Source of the DNA: Flaveria trinervia
Lineage: Eukaryota > Streptophyta > Magnoliopsida > Asterales > Asteraceae
Direction: 5' to 3'
Assembly (NCBI GenBank): GCA_025506515.1
Contig: CM046458.1
Coordinates: forward strand, 40,695,731-40,759,730
Length of the DNA stretch: 64,000 bases
Part shown: positions 54,500 to 64,000 of the stretch, in pieces
Layout of the letters: each line of letters starts with the position of its first letter
How positions within the stretch are numbered: position 1 is the stretch's first letter
Program-made: the position numbers and the translations under genes
The notes under the pieces: generated by a model
Database searches by the model: none
What the model saw: only the letters and a program-made list of their open reading frames with translations
What the model was told of the DNA's origin: nothing

Positions 54500-57271
54500 T
54501 AACTTGTTTCTTATGATTAACAACTGATGAAGAAGTAGATGGTGCTGAAATGGATTCCTTGGATTTGGCTTGGAATGCCTTTTCAGTGGTTTGATCATAG
54601 GTGCATCTAGTTGGTTACTCTCCCCAACAAATGCTGAACCATCATAACAAGTTGTGTTTGATTTGTAGCCAAAGCTTTCAGCTCTTGTGACATATCAGTA
54701 CTTGTGTATGATGAGTTCCTGTGGCCCACCATTTCCTCCTTGAAATTCACAGACTTAGTCTGATGTTTATCATGAGGAGCACTATCAGTACTTGGGTTTA
54801 TCACATTGGGATGACTGTGGTACAAACTTGGTCTCAAACTCATTTTTCATTTCATCCATCTAGATTTTAATGAGCTTATCTCTGTTGAGTGTGGAACCCT
54901 TTCTGTACAAACATTCATTAGAAAAATGATTGAATTTACCACATATTTCACATGGCTTATTCTTCATCTTGAATTGATCAACTGCTGATGTGGAAACTAC
55001 TGAAGGTGTGCTCTTCAGTACTTTCCTCCTTTCAGTACTTGTGTTAAGTACTGAAGGATCTGTAACAACTGAAGACTTGTTCTTCAGCTGTTTTCTATCA
55101 GCAGTTGTTAATTCTTTTATTTCAGCTGATTTGAAATGCTTTGAAGATGTTGTGTCTTTCCTTCAGTGCTTGAGGTACTTTGAGGGACAACATCTGAAGT
55201 ACTCAGCTTCATGTGCTTATCAGTAGTTGACCCATTAAGCAATTGATTTGCTGAGGTATCAACACTATTTCATCTTGTGATTTTGGGTGATCACTTGAGG
55301 ATGATACACATGATGATGTGGTTTGGAAATTATTTTCACCTTCAGGTTTTACTATTGATTTTGGAGTAAAATCTGTAGGTGGTGCAATGTGATTGTAACC
55401 TATTCCAAACTTCACATTCGAAGCAGATTGCTTGCTGAGCAGCATTTCAAATCCCTTGCAGGATGATACCCAACGGTCACACTCAACTTGGGTAACTGCA
55501 AGTTTTTCTTTGAGTTCTCTGTGGTTCTCAAGAATGACCTCTAGCTTAGCCTTTTCATCATTTAATTGACATTTAAGCTTATAAATCTCATCATCTTTAT
55601 CCTTAAGGACAGACTCATATTCAGCTTTTCTTTTGGAAATAGTTTGCTCAAGCTCAAGATTTTGATTAATTAAAGCTACATTTGCCTCTCTAATAGAGAT
55701 AAATGCAGCTATGCAAGATTCGGAACATAGCTTGGCCTTAGCCTCAGAGGATACCTAGGTTATCTGTGATGAAGATGCATTGGAGCATGAACTCTCAGTA
55801 GACTCCAGGGCCATGAGAGCTAGATTCCCAAAAGGATGTTCACCACCATGTTGACCATCACCAGCAAATAATTGCTCATTACCAGAGAGATCATCTAGTA
55901 AACTGCTCCAGTCAACAACACTAGGGGTGAAGAAGCTGTGATGAGGTTTTGATTTAGATGATTGAGATGGTAGAGGCTCAGGTAAGGCTTGAGGTTGTTG
56001 TGCAATAGGAACTTGAACTTGATTTGGATGAGGCATATAATAGCAGGGATATGGATATGACATTGGACCCTGAGGGACAAAATATACAAGAGATATAGGT
56101 TGTGAATGATGACCAGAACTAGCAGGATGTTGCCCTCTGTTTTGTAGACTATTGCTTGGAAAAGTCATAAAGGTGCAGAGGAGTTAGATCCAGTTGATCT
56201 ACACTCTCTTGCAAAGTGTCCAAGCTTGTGGCATTTGTGACACCTCAACTTACTCTTGTCAAAACCAACTTTGGTTTTGCCAGAGAGTCCTGGAAATTTC
56301 CTACCAGTTCTCTTGTAGAACTTTTGAGATCTGATATTAATCAAGGTCATTTGGCTTAGAATATCCATCTCTTCTAAGTCATCATCATCAATACCCTTTA
56401 AATCATCCATAATGAAACACAAATTGTCACTATTACAGCCTGACTGACTGTCAACACTAGCAAATGCATGATCTGAACCGTTTGAAGAGAAATCTATATG
56501 CTCATCATAATTGCTTTCTGATGCAGCATATTCTGACTCATGACCAACCAAGGCAGTGTTCCTTGGTACAAAGTCATCAGTGAGCTTTCTTGGTGATGCC
56601 AGTTTCCTTTTCTACTCTATCTCTCTTTCAAATGTAAGCAGTTTGCCATGGAGTTGGGTGAGAGATAGGCTATCCAGATTTGCACTAGAGCGTAGGACAA
56701 TGGTATATGTGTCCCATCTCTCAGGCAGTGATCTGAGGAATCTGTTGTTCATCTGACTATTAGTGTATTTATGTTTGACCATTTTCAGCTCAAAGATCAA
56801 ACAGGAAAAATGCTCAAACTGTTGAGTCAGTGACTCACCCTTCCTATGAGAGAATGTCTTATATTGTTGGGCAAGGATTTCTTTGTTGTTTGCTAAGACC
56901 TCATCTATTCCACCAAATTGTTCCTTCAATGCATTCCAGAGGTCATGAGCAATTTCATGATCCATAAGCCCAGAATAGATTTCATTAGGCAGAGCCATGG
57001 CCAGAATACCATGCGCTTTAGTATCAATCTCAAACAGTTTTCGATCCTCATCTGAGTATTGTTCCTTCTTCTTTAGAACCATTTGGTTGGTTTCCGGATT
57101 GTTCACCATAGGCTTGTGTGGACCATGTGCCACAGATGTCCAACAACCTGAACTGTTAACAGACAGGTGATGAAGCATTCTTCGTAGCCATTTGTTATAC
57201 TCAGTCCTAACCAACATCGGAGGCTTGGTTGAGGAACCGGTATTATGAGGGTCATTAGAAGGAGTAGTCAT
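54500..57271 (-). pseudogene. Element G gag with zinc knuckle and coiled-coil spacer
   Basis: ATG 57271 (MTTPSNDPHNTGSSTKPPML). The capsid is open to 56612, where a TAG replaces the Gln codon seen in H2 (C to T). After it come SESNYDEHIDFSSNGSDHAF, knuckle RCHKCHKLGHFAREC (about 56190-56240), a Pro/Gln-rich part (VPIAQQPQALPEPLPSQ, 56168-55755) and a charged coiled coil. One C is missing at about 56172 relative to H2 (CCC there). The product would assemble particles. Confidence 0.88.
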
Positions 57272-57500
57272 TCTCAGATTCAACCAAATTCAATTAAGTT
57301 TTAACTGATTTAGAACAAAACACAACAAACCAATATGAACCAAGAGAAAACTCAAAGCAAATAACCGAAAGCAGCAGAAATTCAATGATCTATAACCAAT
57401 TCTTGCAAATATGCTAATTCAATCAAACTTAGATATCGAAATAGCAGTTTCAATGATCAATTGTTAGATCGATCAATGATTAACCAGCTCTGATACCATT

Positions 57501-58223
57501 TGTTAGGATCAGTGATCTAAGTTTGATTAATTAGAGAGTATTGCAGCGGAATTCGAACAATGAATTAAACAATTCACAAGAACACAATTGATATTCAATG
57601 TAACAGTAAACGGTTATAGAAAGAGAGAATTCTACAAAAGAAATATTTCATTCATACGCTTTCGTGGTGGCTCAATGTCACACGTTACAACTAGGTCAAC
57701 ATTCCTTATATAGGAATGTGACGTCTACTGTTGTCACTTGATAGTGACATCTAACAGAATTATTCAAACTACTGAAACTATGCAAACTACTGAGAATGTT
57801 CTCAACTACTGATTACATCTTAGAGAATGCTAAGTATAAAAACATAAAACTACTGAACTACAACTACTGAAACTATAACTACTGAAAAGTAAATTACAAG
57901 TACTGAAAGGAAATCATCATAACTACTGAAGTTAATAACTTCAGCTGTTGTGACAACTACTGATCACTTTGGTCTTCAGTCTTTGTCTTCAGTCTTTGTT
58001 CTTCAGATTTTTACTTTCAGACTTTGTCTTCAGCTGATAGCTTCAGACTTTGTCTTCAGTACTTTACTTTCAGACTTTGTCTTCAGTACTTTATTTTCAG
58101 ACTTTGTCTTCAGACCTTGTAATCAGCTGATGTCTTCAGCTGTTAAGATCTTCTTCAGCAGTTGTAATGTCTGTGGGACTTAGAGGTTTTTCTGATCAGG
58201 CTCATTGGTTCTTTTGGCCAACA
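57501..58223 (-). repeat. Element G 5' LTR
   Basis: 723-bp copy of 46282-47003, same word arrays. Confidence 0.93.
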
Positions 58224-58470
58224 TTCCGTCATGCATAAAGCGGGTACTGGGCCGAGGTCTATCATAGACCCCCATGCATTACACCCGGTGGCTTGACCAC
58301 AGTCCCTGGGGTAAATTCAGGTGTACCATTGTCATGTGCTATACCCATCCGTTATGCATAAAGCGGGTACTAGGCCGAGTAAACCCCCATACATTGCGCC
58401 AGGTGGCCTGACCACAGTACTTGGGGTAAGCGAAAAAGGTTCTATACAAATGGTCGGTCATAAAGACATA
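58224..58470 (+). repeat. Imperfect 123-bp tandem duplication
   Basis: CATAAAGCGGGTACTGGGCC at 58233 recurs at 58356 with GTACTAGGCC; both are followed by CCCCCATRCATT and TGACCACAGT. Confidence 0.85.
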
Positions 58471-59785
58471 CCCCGATATTCATCCTTCTGGGGTAGCTAT
58501 CCCACACACCGTTGAACTGACACTCTTTATTGAGTGTGTTTTTCTACACAGTGCTTGCAAGATTTTCTTTACTTTCCTTCGTTCATTAATGCATGCGTTC
58601 ATTCTTTCTTTACGTTCCTCTTTTCTTTATCTTCCACTTTATATTACATAATACTTTCATTTCATTCATTAACATTTAACGTAAAGCCATGGGAAAATAA
58701 TCATACATAACAAGGACATAAACATAAACATACAACATCACCATACGGGGCATCGTCATACATACATAACATACCTCATACATACCATCATGCATAAGCA
58801 TCAATCATACATCATATCATACGTACATCACCCAATACATCATTTATGACTTCAAAAAGTCAACTTACATTGCCCCCGGAACCTCCCAAGTCAAAGCCTA
58901 CATTACACTTTTCTCCAAAAATCAGAAAATAAACTAAGTCTTTAGGCGCATGGGTACTATGCAGGCGTATGGCCTTTTAGACGCATGAGGACCACTTAGG
59001 CGTGTGGTAAACTTTCAGGCGCATCAGCACTATTGGGGCACATAAGCAACACTTAGTTTATTCTGGGCAATTCTAGGCGCATGAGCACTATGTGTAACAA
59101 CCGGTTATTTTAAAGTCAATGAAGAGAAGAATAAAGTGAAAGAAAAGAAGTAAAGGAAATAAAACCCAAGTCTAGAGGTAAAAAGTGTCCAAAAGGACAA
59201 AATGTTTGAAAAATGGGTGTAAAAGGTGGTATGGCCGCCCATATGTCACATACACCTCTGATTTTTGGGTTTTAGAGAGAGAAAGAGCAGCAAGTTCTCT
59301 GTTTTGAAGGAAGAACAAGAAAGGGTTCGAATTCAAGGTAAGAATTCATGCTTTTATGGTGTTCTTGACTGGTTTTATCCTCGGGTTTATGCTTATGCGT
59401 GTTTGTATGTGTTCGGGTATGTTTTAGTGGGTTTCTAAGTGGTTGAATTCAATTTGCAAATGAGTTTGGAGGAAGCCATACTCAAAAGATGCAAAGGTGA
59501 GTTCTAGGACCCCTCTTTTACTGGTTTTTAACTGATTTTGGGGCTGGAAATGCATGAATGTATGTTTTTATATAGCTGGGTTTCGGACCCGTGTGCCTGA
59601 ATGTGTGTATGATGATGTTATGATGTGATGTGTGACTATGTTCATGCTTGATGATGTATGATTGTGGTTCTAAGGCTTAGAGGGTAAGAATTAAGCTTAG
59701 AACATGATGGATGGTGTAGGGAATTTGAAAATGATGTTTTAGATCCACTTGATAAGTTTCTAAATCTATCTAAGTGTGTGGAAGT
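58471..59785. other. Repeat-like non-coding DNA between element G and the minisatellite
   Basis: 58550-58850 is rich in CATTC and CATACAT words. 58941-59095 has six or so variants of AGGCGCATGAGCACTAT. 59093 begins TGTAACAACCGGTTATTTTA, which looks like an LTR start; 59100-59785 then has no ORF. No gene supported. Confidence 0.4.
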
Positions 59786-60199
59786 CAATACGGATGAGCA
59801 TTTGACTATGTATGGAAATGCGGATGAGCATTGGCTAAGTGCAGGAAATGCGGATGAGCATTTGACTATGTATGGAAATGCGGATGAGCAAGTAAGTCAG
59901 TGCGGATGAAGTGAGTCAATGCGGATGAGCATTTGACTAAGTATGGAAATACGGATGAGCAAGTAAGTCAATGCGGATGAAGTGAGTCAATGCGGATGAG
60001 CGTTTGACTAAGTATGGAAATGCGGATGAGCAAAGTAAGTCAATGCGGATGAATTGAGTCAATGCGGCTGAGCATTTGACTAAGTATGGAAATGAAAAGG
60101 AGTTAGACTAATGCGGATGACAAATGCGGATGAAGTAAAATAAATGCGGAAGAAGTAAATCAAATGCGGACGAACTATAGCAAATGCGGATGAACTATA
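59786..60199 (+). repeat. ATGCGGATGA minisatellite
   Basis: The core AATGCGGATGA occurs about 20 times with linkers GCATTTGACTAAGTATGGA, GCAAGTAAGTC and AGTGAGTC. Unit length varies from about 18 to 33 bases with higher-order alternation. It ends directly at the LTR of element H1. Confidence 0.9.
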
Positions 60200-60200
60200 G

Positions 60201-60966
60201 CTCTTGGACCAAAAGAACCATTGAGCCTGATCAGAAAAACCTCTAAGTCCCACAGACATTACAACAGCTGAAGAAGATCACAACAGCTGAAGACATCAGC
60301 TGATTACAAAGTCTGAAGACAAGTCTGAAAGTAAAGTACTGAAGAACAAAGACTGAAGACAAAGTCTGAAGCCATCAGCTGAAGACAAAGTCTGAAAGTA
60401 AAGTACTGAAGAACAAAGACTGAAGACAAGGTCTGAAGCTATTAGCTGAAGACAAAGTCTGAAAGTAAAGTACTGAAGACAAAGACTGAAGACCAAAGTG
60501 ATCAGTAGTTATCACAACAGCTGAAGTAATTAACTTCAGTAGTTGTGATGGTTTCCTTTCAGTACTTGTAATTTACTTTTTAGTAGTTATAGTTTCAGTA
60601 GTTGTAGTTCAGTAGTTTTATGTTTTTGTACTTAAGCATTCTCTGAGATGTAATCAGTAGTTGAGAATATTCTCAGTAGTTTGCATAGTTTCAGTAGTTT
60701 AAATAATACTGTTAGATGTCACTATCAAGTGACATCAGGAGACGTCACATATCCTATATAAGGAATGTTGACCTAGTTGTAAAGCGTGACATTGAGCCAC
60801 CACAAAAGCATATGAATGAAATATTTCTTTTGCAGAATTCTCTCTTTCTATATCCGTGTACTGTTACATTGAATATCAATTGTGTTCTTGTGAATTGTTT
60901 AATTTGTTGTTCGAATTCCGCTGCAATACTCTCTAATTAATCAAACTTAGATCACTGGTCCTATTA
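60201..60966 (+). repeat. Element H1 5' LTR
   Basis: 766 bp. Contains the inverted repeat GATGTCACT-ATCA-AGTGACATC at 60715-60736, GACGTCA at 60740 and TATATAAGG at about 60756-60764. Confidence 0.85.
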
Positions 60967-60968
60967 AA

Positions 60969-60980
60969 TGGTATCAGAGC
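60969..60980 (+). other. Element H1 primer-binding site
   Basis: Perfect TGGTATCAGAGC two bases after the LTR. Confidence 0.9.
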
Positions 60981-61192
60981 AGGTTAATCATTGATCGATC
61001 TAACAATTGATCATTGAAACTGCTATTTCGATATCTAAGTTTGATTGAATTAGCATATTTGCAAGAATTGGTTATAGATCATTGAATTTCTGTTGCTTTC
61101 GGTTATTTGCTTTGAGTTTTCTCTTGGTTCACATTGGTTTGTTGTGTTTTGTTCTAAATTAGTTAAAACTTAATTGAATTGGTTGAGTATGA

Positions 61193-61976
61193 TGTTTGGA
61201 CCAAAAGAACCAATGAGCCAGATCAGAAAAACCTTTAAGTCCACAAGACATCACAACAACTACTGAAGACTTGATCGGCTGTTTGACAAAGTCTGAAGAT
61301 CAACAACTGAAGACTAAAGTACTGAAGACTTCAATAGCTGAAGACCAAAGTCTGAAGATCAACAGCTGAAGACTAAAGTACTGAAGATCAACAACTGAAG
61401 TATAAAGACTGAAGACAACATTTGAAGACATCAGCTGATGACAACAACTAAAGTTCAAGAAGTCCAAGTACTAAAGCCTTCAGAGTTTGTCACAACAGCT
61501 GAAGAAGCATTCTTCAGTTGTTGTGATGGTTTCCTTTCAGTAGTTTTCTTTTCTATTTCAGTACTTGTAAAACGACTGAAGAGCATGTTCTTCAGTCGTT
61601 GTTTCAGTAGTTTCTTTTCAGTAGTTGTAGTGATAGTTAACACTTGGTATTTTTGTAAGAAGATGTTAGCTGTTTGACATCTTCAGTAGTTGTGTTAACT
61701 TTCACTAGTTAAATAACAGTTAGATGTCACTGTCAAGTGACATCAGCTGACGTCAGCTTCCCTTATAAAAGGAAAGATGACCTAATTGTAACTGTGTGGA
61801 AGCCAACCGAAGCGTGTATTGAATGAATATATTCCTTTTGGCAGAAATTCTCTCTCTATAACAAACACTGTTTCATTGATAAATTTCGTGTGTTCTTGTT
61901 TAAATTTGTTAATTCTTGGGCTCATTCCGCTGCAAATCCAATCTAATTGATCAAACTAGATGCTGAGATCCTAACA
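61193..61976 (+). repeat. Element H2 5' LTR
   Basis: 784 bp. U3 is built of CTGAAGA/TACTGAAG words. R-U5 has CTCTCTATAACAAACACTG and the terminal GATCCTAACA. Confidence 0.9.
61723..61772 (+). promoter_or_regulatory. Element H2 LTR core promoter with as-1-like site
   Basis: The inverted repeat GATGTCACT-GTCA-AGTGACATC (61723-61744) overlaps TGACATCAGCTGACGTCA (61738-61755), two TGAC motifs in tandem as in as-1 elements. CCCTTATAAAAGG follows at 61760. TGA-type bZIP proteins bind as-1 sites in plants; response here is inferred. Confidence 0.65.
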
Positions 61977-61978
61977 AA

Positions 61979-61990
61979 TGGTATCAGAGC
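61979..61990 (+). other. Element H2 primer-binding site
   Basis: Perfect TGGTATCAGAGC two bases after the LTR. Confidence 0.93.
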
Positions 61991-62186
61991 CGGTTAATCA
62001 TTGATCGATTTAACAATTGATCATTGAAACTGTTCTTTTGCTATCTACGTTTGATCGAATTAGCAAATTTGCAAGAATCGGTTATAGAGATTGAGTTTCT
62101 GTTGCTTCTGGCCATTTTGTTTGAGGTTCTAAGTGGTTTTGAGCTAGATTTACTTTGTTTACCTTGAATTTGTCTGAATTCTGAAT

Positions 62187-63290
62187 ATGACTACTCCTTC
62201 TAATGACCCTCACAATAATGGTTCCTCAAGCAAGCCTCCGATGCTGGTTAGGACTGAGTATAACATATGGCAACGAAGAATGCTCCATCACCTGTCTGTT
62301 AACAGTTTAGGTTGTTGGACATCTGTGGTACATGGTCCACATAAGCCTATGGTGAACAATCCGGAAACCAACCAAATGGTTCCGAAGAAGAAGGAACAAT
62401 ACTCTGATGAGGATCGAAAACTGTTTGAGATTGATGCTAAAGCTCATGGAATTCTGGCCATGGCACTGCCTAATGAAATCTATTCTGGGCTTATGCATCA
62501 TGAAACTGCTCATGACCTCTGGAAGGCACTGAAAGAACAATTTGGTGGTACTGATGAGGTCTTAGCAAACAATAGGGAAATACTTGCCCAACAATATGAG
62601 ACATTTGCTCATAGGAAGGGTGAGACTCTGACTCAACAGTTTGAGCATTTTTCATGTTTGATCTCTGAGCTGAAAATGGTCAAACATGAATTCACTAATA
62701 GCCAGATGAACCACAGATTCCTCAGATCACTGCCTGAGAGATGGGACACATATACAATTCCTATGCTCCAATGCAAATCTGGATAGCCTATCTCTCACCC
62801 AACTTCATGGGAAACTGCTTACATTGAAAGAGAGATAGAGCAGAAAAGGAAACTGGCATCATTAGGAAAGTTCACTGAAGACTTTGTACCAGGGAACACT
62901 GCCTTGGTTGGTCATGAGTCAGAATATGCTGCATCAGAAAGTAATTATGATGTGCATATAGATTTCTCTTCAAACGGTTCAGATCATGCATTTGTTAGTG
63001 TTGACAGTCAGTCAGGCTGTAATAGTGACAATTTGTGTTTCATTATGGATGATTTAAAGGGTATTGCTGATGATGACTTAGAAGAGATGGATATTCTAAG
63101 CCAAATGGCTTTGATTAATATCAGATCTCAAAAGTTCTACAAGAGAACTGGTAGGAAATTTCCAGGACTCTCTGGCAAAACCAAAGTTGGTTTTGACAAG
63201 AGTAAGTTGAGGTGTCACAAATGCCACAGCTTGGACACTTTGCAAGAGAGTGTAGATCACCTGGATCTAACTCCTCTGCACCCTTTATGA
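62187..63290 (+). pseudogene. Element H2 gag capsid and zinc knuckle region, frameshifted
   Basis: ATG 62187 (MTTPSNDPHNNGSSSKPPML). Open to about 62786, where the frame changes near 62758-62765 (TATACAATTCC against TATACCATTGTCC in G). It resumes with SEYAASESNYDVHIDFSSNG. The zinc knuckle RCHKCH is shifted at about 63227, where G has one more A. H2 has a Gln codon (CAG) where G has a TAG stop. Confidence 0.88.
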
Positions 63291-64000
63291 CTTTTCCAAG
63301 CAATAGTCTACAAAACAGAGGGCAACATCCTGCTAGTTCCGGTCATCAATCATAACCTCTATCTCCTGCATATTTTCCCTCAGGGTCCAATGCCATATCC
63401 ATATCCCTGCTATTACATGCCACAAACCAGTCAAGTTCAAGTACCCATTGCTCAACAACCACTGCTATTCCTGAGCCTCAACCTTCCCAATCTCATCAAC
63501 AATCTCAACCTCAATAACACAGCCTTTTCACCCCAGAAGTGTTTGACTGGAGCATTTACCAGATGATATGTCTGGTCATGAACAACTGTTTTCTGGTGCT
63601 GGTCAACATGGTGGTGACAATCCTTTTGGAAACCTTGCTCTTATGGCCCCGGAGTCTGCTGACACCTCATCCTCTAATGCCTCCACACCATAGGTATCAC
63701 AAGTATCCTCTGAGGCCAAAGCCAAGCTATGTTCTAAAACATGCATAGCCGCATTTGCATCTATTAGAGAAGCAAATGTAACTTTAATTAACAAGAACAT
63801 TGAGCTAGAACAAATAATATCCAAAAGAAAAGCTGAATTTGAGTCTGTGCTTAATGATAAGAATGATGAGATTTAAAAACTTAAATGCCAAATCACTGAT
63901 GATAAGGCTAGGGAAGAGTACTTCTAGAGAAGTACAGAGACCTCAAAGAAACTTTGCAGCTACCCAGGTAGAGTGTGATCGATGGGTACATTCCTGCAAG
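63291..64000 (+). pseudogene. Element H2 gag C-terminal spacer, partial
   Basis: Pro/Gln-rich then charged coiled-coil sequence parallel to 55450-56160 of G (TFPSNSLQNRGQHPASS, later IISKRKAEFESVLNDKNDEI followed by a TAA where G has a Tyr codon, TAT). The window ends inside it. Confidence 0.75.

Larger units (their letters stand above)
46282..58223 (-). mobile_element. Element G: SIRE-like Ty1/copia with accessory ORF region, 11.9 kb
   Basis: LTRs 46282-47003 and 57501-58223 (722 and 723 bp) read TGTTAGGATC...CCAACA and differ at roughly 13 sites by eye. A perfect TGGTATCAGAGC on the - strand lies two bases inside the 5' LTR (57487-57498), and a CAGGGGGAGTT tract abuts the 3' LTR (47004-47014). 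The order is gag with long coiled coil, protease, integrase, RT, RNase H, a 612-bp spacer and a 3.5-kb accessory coding region. The bases outside (CCTCG and TTCCG) are not a target duplication. Confidence 0.93.
60201..61192 (+). mobile_element. Element H1: SIRE-like LTR and leader, interrupted by H2
   Basis: The LTR (60201-60966) is the G-family LTR in opposite orientation: CAGACATTACAACAGCTGAA, GACTGAAGACAAAGTCTGAA arrays, the TATA region and TCTAATTAATCAAACTTAGA. The start is CTCTTGG instead of TGTTTGG and the end is CCTATTA instead of CCTAACA. TGGTATCAGAGC follows at 60969-60980, then a leader matching that of G up to TTGGTTGAGTATGA, just before where gag should start. There the LTR of H2 begins. 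Confidence 0.85.
61193..64000 (+). mobile_element. Element H2: SIRE-like copia, 5' part, runs off the window
   Basis: LTR 61193-61976 (TGTTTGG...CCTAACA), primer site at 61979-61990, and gag from 62187. It is the same family as G but with a clearly different LTR U3. It is inserted in the leader of H1; the bases before it are TATGA, which should reappear after its 3' LTR beyond the window. Confidence 0.9.

Noticed and set aside
58321..58515. 64-codon reading
   Set aside because: Lies in the 123-bp duplicated repeat; no family, and the other copy does not keep the frame.
59786..60199. CRISPR-like array
   Set aside because: Units are directly tandem with related linkers of varying length, not identical repeats with unique spacers, and the genome is a plant.

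Overview
The window is nuclear DNA of a flowering plant, almost certainly a eudicot. It has intron-containing plant genes (a short-chain dehydrogenase, a TRAPPC12-like TPR protein and a UGT85-type glycosyltransferase) set in AT-rich intergenic DNA that is mostly LTR retrotransposons. Several repeat words (LTR ends starting TGTCACACCCCAAC, long SIRE-type copia elements with an extra ORF) remind me of Asteraceae, but that is recollection and was not tested. No bacterial, CRISPR or viral-genome features were seen.

Layout. 1-6479: degenerate SIRE-like copia (element A, + strand), cut by the 3' part of a LINE (6489-7560). 7885-13181: three-exon SDR gene (+). 13477-15560: LTR pieces and an AT-rich repeat flanked by GAGCTCGAG-type words. 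16403-17468: TRAPPC12-like gene (+). 18338-23523: young complete chromovirus-type gypsy element B (- strand; LTRs 434 and 419 bp; target duplication GAAAA). 23529-29413: repeat fragments and non-coding DNA. 29414-36538: UGT85-like gene (- strand), whose single intron carries a complete copia element C (30862-35862; TSD AACAA). 37570-45074: copia element D (- strand) with unusual TA...TA LTR ends (TSD AAAGA), itself interrupted by a 2.6-kb gypsy solo LTR E (38458-41103; TSD AGATC) and by a copy of the LTR family F. 46282-58223: 11.9-kb SIRE-like element G (- strand) with a 3.5-kb accessory ORF region behind pol. 58224-60199: duplicated repeat DNA and a minisatellite. 60201-64000: element H1 (LTR plus leader), interrupted by a second element of the same family, H2, which runs off the window (+ strand).

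Two themes stand out. First, the coding regions of both host genes and young transposons are broken mostly by one-base losses, typically inside short homopolymer runs, while premature stops by substitution are few. LTR pairs are nearly identical in the same elements, so many breaks may be consensus-sequence errors rather than pseudogenes. Second, element G places a five-unit 38-bp tandem repeat and a TATAAATA box just upstream of the ATG of its accessory ORF. This looks like an internal promoter giving that ORF its own transcription unit. I regard this as the best candidate for an undescribed system, but it is a hypothesis from sequence alone.

The host genes have no evident functional link to each other. 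SDR enzymes of this type act on lipids or other carbonyls, TRAPPC12 is a vesicle-tethering subunit, and UGT85 enzymes glucosylate small molecules.
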